A stretch of 64,000 nt of DNA from Mixophyes australis. Taxonomy: Eukaryota; Chordata; Amphibia; Anura; Limnodynastidae. Both the position numbers and the translations under genes were made by a program. The DNA lies in the NCBI GenBank assembly GCA_036250195.1, contig JAVHZZ010000004.1, positions 321,365,628-321,429,627 of the forward strand, in the 5' to 3' direction. Below, piece after piece: positions 23,349 to 34,030 of this stretch; positions within the stretch are counted from its first letter, which is position 1, and each line of letters begins with the position of its first letter. Under the pieces are notes generated by a model that saw only the letters and a list, made by a program, of their open reading frames with translations, did no database searches and had not been told where the DNA came from.

Positions 23349-24389
23349 GTCAGTTGTTAGATTTCATTATGAGGCGAGTTGCTTCTGTATTCAGAAGCTG
23401 TTTCGGCGTCTCTGGTAGATTCTGTTATTTTGCCAAGTATGTTCTGGATGGATTATTTTAGGGATCCATCAAGTTGCCAGACAAGAATTTTTTGGGGAAC
23501 ACACTTAGAATATGTATTTTTTAGTTATTTTTTTAAATAACGCAATTTGGATTAATAGCTTAGGAGATTTGATCATCTAGAAGAAGCGCAGATTTGGTAA
23601 GTATGAATGTTTTTTTACATTTCTTAATAAAATGTTGTAGTTAGAATGAGAGGTGTCTTTTATTTACATTTTGCATTGGTGCACTACAAGGCTCAGCAAC
23701 TCTTGGTGTCAGTAAATGTGGGCACTTCTAGTTCCCCAATTGCCAGCATGCCCTAAAACATTTTCTGAAAAAAAATATTTATTTATTTTTAAGACTGTTT
23801 ACTACTTGCGGCTCCAGCAGCTATATAGCAGCTAGACCTGCTGACATTGCTGATTTGATGTTGGTATTGTGACTGTTGGCATCTTCAGCAATCACAATGT
23901 CTGTATTTTTTCAGTTTTGGCCAATTTGAAATACTAGCATTTAGCCAGGCAGCATTTTCATGTTGGCAGGATAAATGGTGGTATTTCTTCTGTCGGGACT
24001 TCATACCCAACCCAGGTGAACATTATGACGCACATTGTCGCATGATTCCACCCCCCCCTCTCCCTATGAGGGTGATGATATTGGTCTGGCCCCTCATTGG
24101 CTCCATGAGAATCAGCAGTTAAATAAGCTGGGTAACAGAAATTAGTGTAGTTGTAGTGAAATGTTGCACAGATTGAGTTTTGCTGCAGAACAAGATTTTT
24201 GCTGAAGTGATACAATCTGTAATTTTTGATTTTATTTCACCATTCCAGGGAATGTATTTATATTTCCAAGAATTTATTGTCCAAAAAAATGAGGACAATA
24301 CCTGTCATTTCATTATGGCCTGTATATGTTTGGAGGTAAAAGTAGGGATAGATCTGGAACAGAAAAGCTTTACAAGATTAATACATAAA
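23349..24389. other. Anonymous stretch
   Basis: No supported gene or bounded element. Confidence 0.4.
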
Positions 24390-25640
24390 GCAGCTGAAAT
24401 TCATACAATTTGTTCTTGATTTGATAAATCAGAATAAATATCCCTAGACTGTTTTTTTTTGCCCACTGGCCTGTGGCTAACACATATATTAATCACTGAA
24501 AATTGATCTGTACTTTTGGATTAGGTATTGACTGTCACAAGCTTATAAAGGGTTGTCTGTGGTCAGTCACACTAGAAAGTTGCTGTTGGTCAGACCTTTT
24601 TTGTCAGACTGTTTGCACAGCATACTGTAGCTTAGTACTAGGTACAGCTGCAGCACCGCTTTATAGTACAGTAGCTGAAATTCATGCAGTACATTTTACC
24701 TTGATTTAGTGTGCCATAATTAATATTACTAAAGGTAATTAATCTTTCTTTCCAGCAGTGGCTAGCACACTTACTTATCACTGTGGGAGAATTAATTGGT
24801 CCTGTTGCATTTAGTAATTGTCTTTCAAAAGTTTATAAATATGTGTCTGTCATTTATCACACTTGCAAATTGATTGTCAGATTCATCACAAATCTGTCTT
24901 AGGGCTAGATTTACTAAGCTGCTGGTTTGAAAAAGTGGGGATGTTGCCTATAGCAACCAATCAGATTCTAGCTGTCATTTATTTAGTGCTTTCTACAAAA
25001 TGACAGCTAGAATCTGATTGGTTGCTATAGGCAACATCCCCACTTTTTCAAACCTTAGTAAATCTAGCCCTTAGTCTGACTGTGTGTACAGAATACTTTA
25101 ATTCTGTCCAGTTTTGGATAGCATAGATACACAGCTGTATGGGAGCTGAAATTCACACCATCTATTTTAATGTTGATACAATGTACCATAATTATTATTA
25201 TATTTCTACAGCTAAATATTTTTTGGTCTGACTGGTTAATAGTGGCTAACACATCTATTGATTACATTGTGAGAATTGCTCTGTTACATTAAGTAATTAT
25301 CGTTCACAAACTTATAAAGGGGTGTCCATGGTCAGCTCCACTTACAAGGTGCTGATCAGACATAATTGTCTCACTTAACAGCAACTTATAATTATTGACA
25401 GTTTAGCAAAACATTGGTACAGTAGCAAAACAGCTATAGTACAGCAGCTGAAATTCATACAATTTGATGTTGATTTGGCAAATTGTATTTCAAAGTACTA
25501 GCAATGGCTATTTGGGGGTTTACTGGCACACTAGCTGGTGGTTAACCTATTGTTCATTGAAAATTGTTCTGCGACTATAAAAAGGAGCACCAAAACTGTG
25601 CTGTTTCCGAGAGTCTGTTATTGCTTTCTGAGGGTCCAAA
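24390..25640. repeat. Tandem repeat of about 300 bp, three to four diverged units
   Basis: The landmark GTGGCTAACACA (or close variants) occurs at 24,473, 24,758, 25,242 and 25,538. After removing the inserted MITE the spacings are about 285, 312 and 296 bp. Each unit carries in order a TTATAAA- or CTATAAA-like box, a GTGT...GTCAG...CACT segment, a TCAGACT/TCAGA segment, and GCTGAAATTCATACAATTTG. The last unit fades by about 25,640 and the array seems to begin inside a unit near 24,390. The family is not recognised. It could be a local tandem duplication or a dimerised element. Confidence 0.7.
24902..25070. mobile_element. Harbinger-type MITE, TTA duplication
   Basis: It starts GGGCTAGATTTACTAAG, and its end read inward is GGGCTAGATTTACTAAG. 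TTA flanks both sides (24,899-24,901 and 25,071-25,073), the PIF/Harbinger preference. The inner halves mirror through TTGCCTATAGCAACCAATCA. The terminal sequence matches the 3.7 kb Harbinger element at 40,253. It interrupts the second unit of the surrounding tandem repeat. Confidence 0.93.
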
Positions 25641-25729
25641 GGTGTGGTAGATATGCTAACAATCATTTAATGACCAATCATATTAATTGTGGATTTTACA
25701 ATTTTAAGCTTTAGTTTCTATTTTCATCA

Positions 25730-25925
25730 ATATCTAACATTTTGCTACCAACGACCTTGCAGTTTGTTTCAACACCTAACATTTCGTTACCCATGACATC
25801 CCATAGATATTATAATTAACATCTAATAGATCATTACCCATGACTTGCTGTTGCATTTCGTTACCCATGAAATCTCATAGCTATTTTTGTTAAAATTTAA
25901 CAAATTGTTTCCTATGACATTTCAG
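25730..25925. repeat. Short degenerate tandem repeat
   Basis: Variants of CATTTCGTTACCCATGA recur about four times at roughly 50-60 bp spacing. Copies are weakly conserved. Confidence 0.45.
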
Positions 25926-26711
25926 ATGTTGCTAAATAGCGTCTCTACGCCACCTTCATAAATGTTCATCTTGTACCACAACCAACTATAAACAGAGGAA
26001 TCCCTGCTATGACACTAACGTGTTTTTACCAGAAGTCCATGAAGTCATGCCTTTTTGAAAGTCCCTTTTTTCCCGGGACCTCACCCAAGTATCATGCATG
26101 CTTGACAATTCTGCCAAGGTAACCCACTTCCATATGTAACATCACTTATTCAAACAAAAACCGATATTGATAACTCAACTACAACATATTATAAGTGTAG
26201 ACAAACCATTCACCCATTATTTCTCTCAGTAATCATAAGCATACAGACAAATACATGGTACCAAAATATTTTACTCCACAAATAACTTTGAGATAATGTA
26301 AACTGTACATATAAATGCTTATATATGATACATATAAGCTGTTGTAATTCAACAGATAAAATGATCATACAATGCTAATAAGCCATTATCAGAAGTGAGT
26401 TTCCAGTTTATATCAAGTAATGTGCTATCCCTTTCTGCTACTTAACATGGTATATTATTGATCTTTTCTTAAATATATAAGTACCAGGGTTACTTTACAA
26501 TATGTGTATATGTACTGTATGTATGATTGTGTGACTGTGGAAAAGTGAGGTAAAATTGAAAGAATGTATGTAAGGGAAATATTAGTAGGTCCTCTCAGTG
26601 TACGTGTGTCTATATATATGTTAATAGAAAGAGAGTGAGTTAACGTGCACATGACAAAGAGTGAGTGAGCATGCACATGAGAGTGAGTTAGCTTACACGT
26701 AGAGAGTGTTC

Positions 26712-26898
26712 ACAAAATGGTGGACTGACCGCATGAATGAACACAAAGACAACATTACAAAATGGTGGCCATGACGGCATAGAGAAAGAAAAAGACAACA
26801 TTACAAGATGGCGGCCATGACGGCATGGAGGAAGACAAAGATAACATTACAACGTGGTGGCCAGGACTGTATGGAGGACAATCAAAGACAAAGACATT
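26712..26898. repeat. 46-bp tandem repeat, four copies
   Basis: Units begin ACAAAATGGTGGCCATGACG and end AAAGACAACATT. The inner two units are the best matched; the outer two have more changes. Just upstream (about 26,635-26,700) GAGTGAGTTAGC-like motifs also repeat. Confidence 0.8.
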
Positions 26899-28240
26899 AG
26901 ACAAGAGAAGATAGGAAAGCATTGGCTAGGTTGTAGGGTTTAGAAGAGTTTGGTTAAGAGTATATTGCTGGCAGTATATTGTACACTATAGAGAGGTTAA
27001 TGCATAATATAATATAAATTATTTCAGTCTTAAACTGTATAGATAATAGAGAGTAAGCCATGTAATAGAGAGTACAATGTAGGTATTACAGGATTATAGA
27101 TTTATTAATTAGGGAGTTTAGTACAGTGTAAACGGTATACACAGTACATATATACTGGTCACGGTCAGATAGTAGGTTTTAAGGCGGCAATGTAACGACC
27201 AATATACAGGCGGCTGGTCATGACATTGCCGTCTTAAAACCAACTATCTGACCGTGACCAATGGAAATGATGAGATAAAGAGTCACCGTCCTTTTCTCCA
27301 GTCACATTTTATACTTCTCGGCTGCAACAAGTATCGGGCATATTGGGCATCTAAATTATGGTATGTCTTTATTTCATCTATGTCATATTTATAATAATCA
27401 CCATTTTGAAGTCGTTGAAATCATTATTGTCATGCTCTGGACCACGCACCCCACCGAAATTAAGAATGTTTTACACAAAGTAAGGAAGCACATTTAAATT
27501 AATGACACCAAAATATATATATATTGTAAATCACATCCTTGTATAGGAACACGTGTTACAGATTGATTAAAATGTGGATGATTTGAGGGTAAGCTTAACT
27601 CTGAAAACATATGGGACTTCAGTATACAGTAGCAGATGTTCTTCTAGTCATTACCAATATGTGTACAGAGGATGAATTCAGTAAATACAGTGTTTTAGGG
27701 CATTACTACTTTGAGTAAAAATAAAAGGACATTTTTAATGTTGCTAAGGTAAAATATTATTTTAATTGCCTATATAATAGCTAATTCAAAATTAATGAAA
27801 AGATTCTGAAAGCTCTAGGTTGAATTTTAGTTGATTAGGACACAATGAACCAGTTTAATTTTCAGTTTCTGTCTTAGTTGTCAAATATAATATGAAAACA
27901 TACAGGAAACTGTTTAAAAATTGCTGACAGTTACTAAGCTCCCTTCTAGTTATTTTAAGCACAATAATTATTATTTGCCTCCTCAATCTATTTCTAAATC
28001 AAGACAGCAAAAGGAAATGAATGAGATATCATAGGTACAAATGTATAAATATATCACACTTCTTTATAAAAAAAATACAATTGGTTAGTGCAGAAAATAA
28101 TCATATATATAAAGTATAATATAGAACAATTAGTGGAACAAAATCCTGAACTAAAATCACCAGAAGAATATTGTAGCAGTACCGCATGAAATTAGGAGAA
28201 GAACTGTAGTCTATTGAGGACGGTGGTAGTCATTATTTTG
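26899..28240. other. Anonymous AT-rich stretch containing a hairpin
   Basis: No gene. Apart from the inverted repeat at 27,157 nothing is bounded. Confidence 0.4.
27157..27259. repeat. Inverted repeat, 37-bp arms, 29-bp loop
   Basis: The left arm (27,157-27,193) begins GGTCACGGTCAGATAGT. The right arm (27,223-27,259) ends ACTATCTGACCGTGACC. The arms differ at 2 of 37 positions. It may be a very short MITE or the end of an LTR-like unit; no target duplication was found. Confidence 0.85.
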
Positions 28241-28708
28241 GCTCCAATAATGCCGACAAACTTACAGTGACGTAAAAATTCCGATTAGTATAAGGCCAAC
28301 AAGGAGGAAATAGAGACTTACCATATAACAGACAAAGAAGATTCCCCACACGCTTAATTCCCGGCAGTTGTAAATTGCGAGTTTTCCAACATGTCTCCAG
28401 TGGGAATGACGTCAGTTACAATGGTCAGAGTGAGATTGCTGGTTTTAAAGAGGCAATAGGCTGACCCGCCGTCTGGATTACATTATACAGGTTTGCCACT
28501 TTAAAAACTGCAATCTCACTCTGCCCATTGCAACTGATGTCATTCACTCTGGAGACATTTTAGAATGTCCCAATTTACATCTGCCAGGAATTAAGTGTAT
28601 GGGGAATCTTGTATGTCTGTTATATGGTAATTCTCTATTTACTCCTTTACGGCCTTATACTAATTTGAATTTTTACGTCACTATAAGTTTTGTCGCCAAT
28701 ATTGGAGC
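28241..28708. mobile_element. Foldback element, arms about 216 bp
   Basis: The left arm (28,241-28,456) and right arm (28,492-28,708) are inverted copies with moderate divergence. Shared blocks include GTGACGTAAAAATTC, ACCATATAACAGACA, AGATTCCCCA, ATGTCTCCAG and CAGAGTGAGATTGC. The spacer is 35 bp. There is no coding potential and no obvious target duplication. It is probably a non-autonomous DNA transposon. Confidence 0.75.
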
Positions 28709-29127
28709 TGGAAAAACGTACCCCACCCATTGGGGATAAATGTAAAGCATTCACAACAACACCCACACAGACAGTACAGTAGAGATAAGCTAAACAATTA
28801 TAACATTTGTAAATGTTGCCTTCTCATTTTTTATTATACACTCCTTAAACCTTTATGTGAAAACATTGTGCAAACAATTTAGGTACAATGATGCACCATA
28901 CTATGCATGTATCATGCTAAAACAAGATCTCATTTTGGTGAATAAAAAAATGACCAGGGGAGAATGGAGACTCTGCTATGAAAAGCACTGCAAATGGCAG
29001 TTGTGTCCAACAGTGTAATAACACATCTGTTTATTCATGCCACTGGAATCCCATTGTAAGCTTTTAACAGTAAACTCCATGGAATCTAATAATCTTGGCA
29101 AGTATGCAGTGGTTATCATAAGATCCT
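28709..29127. other. Anonymous stretch
   Basis: No gene or bounded element. Confidence 0.4.
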
Positions 29128-29474
29128 ATTATCATCAACATCATCATCACCACCATTTATTTATATAGCGCCACTGACTCTGTAGCGCTGTACAGAGAAC
29201 TCATTCGCATCAGTCCCTGCCCCATTGGAGCTTACATACACACACAGACAAATAAAGAGAGAGAGAGAAAGAGAGACTAGGGTCAATTTTGATAGCAGCC
29301 AATTAACCTACTAGTATGTTTTTGGAGTGTGGGAGGAAACCGGAGCACCCGGAGGAAACCCACGCAAACACGGGGAGAATATACAAACTCCACACAGATA
29401 AGGCCATGGTTGGGAATTGAACTCATGACCCCAGCGCTGTGAGGCAGAAGTGCTAACCACTAATCCACCATGCC
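29128..29474 (-). mobile_element. tRNA-like SINE, minus strand
   Basis: It is a reverse-complement copy of the SINE at 15,274. Read on the minus strand it has GTTAGCACTTCTGCCTCACA, GAGTTCAATTCCCAACC, the CCTCCGGGTGCTCCGGTTT block, TGTAAGCTCCAATGGGG, GGCGCTATATAAATAAATGG and a GATGATG tail. The head is slightly degraded. Confidence 0.82.
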
Positions 29475-30539
29475 TATATTATAATGGGGATTAAGGGCAA
29501 AATGAAAGGGTCACAAACCTTAAAATCTTCACTAATTGTGTATAGCACTGGTGATTGTATGTGCTATACTTCTCTCTATTGCTACAGTAAAAGCAATATT
29601 TGAAAGTTGTGTCTGTCACCTCTTTGTGTCCTCTCCTCCATATTTACAGACCATGCTGAGGTGGCAATGCTCTCAATGATATTCTTTGCCACTATTGTAG
29701 TCATACGTATAACTTGCTATTACGTCACACCAGCAAGATATTTTGTTGTCAGAGAATTAGAACATACCAATTAAATTCATAGGAGATCTCTTGGAGAAGA
29801 AAATTAAAGATAAGCATGTAAAAATGAAGATGGAAGATTTGGGGATGATAAACCAATGCATGGATCTGTGCTAAAAGTTGTGCTCTGCAAACAAACTTAC
29901 TAGCACCTTCACTAGAAATTAGAAAAAGTCCTATAACGGTACTATTTTTTACAGTCCTCTCTTAAAATTTATCATAGAGAAAAACAAAGGGAAAATAAAG
30001 AAAAGTTCATGTTGGCATTCCTTTAAAAACTCTAAGTTTGCTCACCAGGAGCTGAAGTAGTGTGAGATCCAGCAGCAACGTAATTGAAATGTGAAACTTA
30101 AGCTAACCCAAGACCACCTCAAACACAGAATCCTCCTTTAAACTCTAAGTTTAAAAATATGCAATATTCAGATTTTAGCAGCTTTCTAGTACTAAATCTC
30201 AGATCTACAATACAAGATAAATAAAAACATTTCAGAAAGATATTCATTTTATCCTCAACTATTTGACCTATCTATTAAACACTATAATCCCACAGTGGCT
30301 AAATCTGCTTTCACAGATCATGTAAGGGGCACAGAATTGTTTTGAACAAGGATGTTTAATGTGTGGTGATATACAGTACATACCTAAACTGCCACCTGTA
30401 GCTAGTAGTTATATAAAGAAGGATTCAATTTATAGCCTCAGATGTGGCCAGATTCAGAAAAGAGGATATGTAGTTTAGGTAGGGATGCATGGATTAGTAG
30501 GTGTTTACAGTTAATCCACTTTTAAACACTTGCCCGGTG
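29475..30539. other. Anonymous stretch
   Basis: No gene or bounded element. Confidence 0.4.
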
Positions 30540-31168
30540 AAGTTAACAGCACAGAGTAGCAGGTAGTGAGCAACCAGGATGTTAATGCAGAATAACATAC
30601 AAGCCTATGTCAGGGGCAGAATAAATCAGCAGTTCCTTTTAAACAAGCCAGAGTTCAGGGCAGGCAGAGATATAAGATTAGGTCCATTAAATAAGCTGAG
30701 ATCAGAATGCTGGAGAAGCCAGCAGTTCCTGTAAACAAGCCAGAGGTCAGGGCAGGTAATGATATCAGAGCATATCTGTTTTACAAGCCAAGGACAAGAG
30801 CAGGAGAAGACAGAAAATCCTTAAGACAATCTGGGTCAAATACTTAGAGCAGAACAGGTCAGGATACAAGGCACACTAGGTCAAGCAGGAACTATCACCA
30901 GCATAGAACTGCGAACTGGAAGAGTTTTATAAAGCCAGCTAAACCAATCAGTGGTTGCTGGAAGATTTGCTGCATGAGTGCAGCAGTGATTGCACAGCTA
31001 ATGCTGTAAACTGAAACCTGAAGAGATGCTGGTTGTTATTTGCATAGCAACTAGCTGAATGAATGAGATGCCGGACAAATATATGGAGAATGCCAGCAAG
31101 ATATCCAAAATGCAATGGTGCTACTACATAACTACACACATGAGATCCCTAATCATTGTTAACTGACA
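30540..31168 (-). mobile_element. Possible LTR fragment
   Basis: On the minus strand there is a GATTGG (inverted CCAAT) followed by TTTATAAAACTC (near 30,920-30,950), the spacing of a Pol II promoter, and a possible TG start at TGTCAGTTAAC (31,168). Inside, a ~100-bp segment containing AACAAGCCAGAG and TCAGGGCAGG occurs twice (about 30,632 and 30,722). No flanking duplication or internal coding region supports it, so it remains a suggestion. Confidence 0.3.
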
Positions 31169-31448
31169 GGGAAGGAATGCAGGTGGCATATCAGTTATGC
31201 AGATGAGATCCTATTTCTTAACAAACGTTGACTGATCACACTGGCCGTCTTGCAGTAATAGAGCAGGATCTTTAAGGGAAATTTACATTTCTTTACCAAA
31301 CCACTTTACATTTGCAAGATAAATATCACTCCTGGAGGATAGGACCCAGAGCTCTTTGAGAAAAAGAGATGCAGCAGCAAGAATAACTTTGCAGAGCAAG
31401 ATTATTGAAATGGAATACAGGACTGTAAAGGGCAAATTTTTAGGGGCG

Positions 31449-31666
31449 TTACATAAGAAAGTAATGGCACACAGCTATTTTCATGAAAAGGACATGCTTT
31501 TTACACCATATATAAACTTCTTTATTCTTACACTGAAATGTAAAGTTGATCTAGGACATGCCGTATCCCATCTATAAATCTGTCCCCACATTTTAAATTT
31601 ACCTCCCCCTCCAATGCAACATGGTTTTGCTCAGGTGCAAAGTTACTCTCCTTAATGATTCAGGCC
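31449..31666. mobile_element. GGGCCTGA-type MITE, right part only
   Basis: From about 31,530 it is clearly collinear with copy 2: ACACTGAAATGTAAAGTTGA, ATCTGTCCCCACATTTTAAA, the CAACATGGTTTTGC block and a CCTTAATGATTCAGGCC end. The left part is weak or lost, so the start is approximate. Confidence 0.7.
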
Positions 31667-31819
31667 TCTAGAGTTCAAGTTTTGTCCTAAACTTTTAATG
31701 GAATACATGTTGCATTGTCTAGTGGGACTTCAGAAAAGAACTTAATTTCTGGGTGTACTTTGCCCAATATAGAAAATCCTGGAAAAACAAAAGTTCCACA
31801 TGTTATAAATGCAGCCATG

Positions 31820-32016
31820 GTGGTATATTTACTATGCCCGAGGTCTGTAGAACCGCCATTTCCCGGCGCTTTGAAGTCATTTTTTTAAAGTAGCACTTTT
31901 ATTAAAGACAAAGGCCATCGGAAATTGTCTATATTAAAATTGATACTTGAAGAAAATTATTTCAAAGTGCCGTAAAGCAGCGGTTCGGCTGAACCACCAC
32001 ATAGTAAATACACCCC
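31820..32016. mobile_element. Harbinger-type MITE, third family, ATG duplication
   Basis: The left end is GTGGTATATTTACTATG; the right end read inward is GGGGTGTATTTACTATG. ATG flanks both sides (31,817-31,819 and 32,017-32,019). Inner inverted blocks include GAACCGCC / GGCGGTT-like and AAAGCGCCG-like segments. It is distinct from the GGGCCTGA and GGGCTAG families. Confidence 0.75.
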
Positions 32017-32842
32017 ATGGTGTTATCTCACTTTCTGATTAATATAAGACTTTCATGTGACATTACGCGGAACTAAACAAAGCAGTATATAAGGAGGAAA
32101 TAAAGGACAGTTCTAAAGAGATAGTTAGTTGGACCTCTGACATTGTGATCTGCACTTGAAGTGTGCTTCATAACTGTTTCATCAAGAAACTTAAATGTCG
32201 ATTGTGGATGGATCACTTATAAATAACTTATTGTTATAATATATTTAAATTATTAGCACAGTGTGCCAATTTATATCATTGCAAATGTACTGTATTTTTT
32301 TCATCATATGTGATTATGCAGACCATTTGAGGGGCTACCTTTATTAGTGTCTCATATTCCTTCGGCAACATGCATGGTTAAAATACTGCAGTTTGTTGTG
32401 GGCAAACAGATCCCATGTCTGTGTTATCACAGAGATCTAGATTATGTGTCCAGTGTGACCAGCGTCTTCTTGCAGTGTGATGCATGCACCCAGGAGTCTC
32501 AGTTCTGGAGTTTCACTGATGTGGGCGTGGTCAACAAGACCTGATACTGTATATTGAAAATATTTTTATTTTATTATGTTGTGTTGTATTTCTGTATAGG
32601 AAATGCATTTATTTATGAGGTATTGATTTGTAACTTCTGAGAGAGGATGTCATGATTGGATTTGTATAACTTTTCTATAGAAAGTCCCTTATGTCAATTA
32701 CACATTTTCATCGCAGTGGCCAATACGTCTTGTCAGCCTGAATACACAGCAGGGGGGGCCTCCTTCTGTCTGTCTGTCTGTGTGGCTTGTATCCTGCATC
32801 TGAGATCCTGTTTGAATAATGCACACAAACTCACATTGTCCC
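32017..32842. other. Anonymous stretch
   Basis: No gene or bounded element seen; a short (CTGT)n tract lies near 32,767-32,784. Confidence 0.4.
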
Positions 32843-32988
32843 ATAGATTGTAAGCTTGCGAGCAGGTCTCTCTTACCTCTCTGTCTGTATGTATTACCCA
32901 GTAATGTTTTATTAATGTTTGTTCCCAATTGTAAAGCGCTACGGAATTTGTTGGCGCTACATAAATAAATGACGATGATGATGATGAA
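32843..32988 (+). mobile_element. 3' end of an L2-type LINE or its SINE
   Basis: It reads ATAGATTGTAAGCTTGCGAG, CCCAATTGTAAAGCGCTACG, TTGGCGCTACATAAATAAAT and then (GATG)n. This conserved tail is the part recognised by L2/CR1-type machinery. No coding part precedes it. Confidence 0.7.
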
Positions 32989-32999
32989 AGTTGTGGGAT

Positions 33000-34030
33000 A
33001 TAGCAGATTAGTGTACATATTATTAACTTTGCATTGCATTTAAATCCATGTTTTGGGAAACATATTGTATCCTGATACTAAAAATAACTCAGACTTCTTG
33101 GGGCCAGCAAAGAGTTCAGAGGGCTGGCTTACCCCCTGTTAGGCTGTGTCCAAAACGGTATAAAACAGCACTGGTTTGTACTGAAATGTATCATTATTGT
33201 ACCATCTATAACTCTGGAAGGATCGCTAGTACCACAGACTGGTGTGTGAACTGTCCTTGTTAGGACTACTATAGCTAATACATCATCTTTTGCTTGAAGA
33301 ACCTGCTTTGACAACTACCCTGCTGTAAATTTCTGTGATCTACAGATTAGGCCCAAATCTAATCCGTTCTCCGATTGTTCTCTAGTAGACCCAGCATTCC
33401 AGTACCAATGTTTTGCCCGCTACCTGCAGCTCTGGCCATTGTGGAAACATCAACAGATACACTTATCTGAAGGCAAGAGGTCAGGCATTCAAGCCCAGGT
33501 GTACCAGCAAGGGCAGTGGCGCATGCAGGGGAGGTTTCTGGTTCTCCAGAAACCCCTCCCCTCCACGAACCAACGGTACTGTACAGCAGCCACGGCGCTG
33601 TCAAAGAAGTGTCCGCGGCAGTGCTGTATTGTAGTATAATACAGCACTGCCGCGGATGCTGCTTGACAGCGCCACGGCTGCTGTAGAATTCAGACGCGCC
33701 GAAATGGAGCTGCTGCGCATGCAATATTTTTTTTTTGTTCCGGGGGGGCAGAAACCCCCCCTTCTAAATCCTGTGTTCGCCCCTGAAGGAGGTACACTAG
33801 CAACGACAGTTACCCAGAAGGAACACGGTTCTGGATGCCATTAAGGAGTCCAGTGGTGGCAACATTGTAAGCCCCTCCAACTATGGTGAGTGCGCAATTG
33901 GGATAAAGAAAGGGAACGGTGGCAAAGTAAGTCCAGACGCTTCTCAACAGAGAGGGTGAAATAGACGGTCCATTCTATCACACCGATTTAGTGCGCATAA
34001 TCAACAAATTTGATCTCTGTAGACAAAGGA
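33000..34030 (+). mobile_element. Possible LTR-retrotransposon fragment
   Basis: A TATA-like GGTATAAAACAG lies at about 33,157. Beyond the inserted MITE the sequence contains GTCCAGTGGTGGCAACATTG and runs into a GAAAGGGAACGGTGGCAAAG-type leader. The layout resembles an LTR end and leader, but there is no identified flanking duplication, primer-binding match or gag/pol. Confidence 0.3.
33514..33785. mobile_element. hAT-like MITE with a long central hairpin
   Basis: The ends are CAGTGGCGCATGCAGGGG at left and, read inward from the right, CAGGGGCGAACACAGGA. The centre (about 33,585-33,685) is a strong hairpin: GCCGCGGCAG-type arms around ATTGTAGTATAAT with CAGCACTGCCGCGG on the far side. No exact 8-bp duplication is seen. 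Confidence 0.6.

Noticed and set aside
24390..25640. CRISPR-like array
   Set aside because: The units are ~300 bp, diverged and without short identical repeats and unique spacers; the sequence is eukaryotic.
33413..33639. Open frames over the hAT-like MITE and its hairpin
   Set aside because: They read through inverted-repeat DNA in overlapping frames with no domain.
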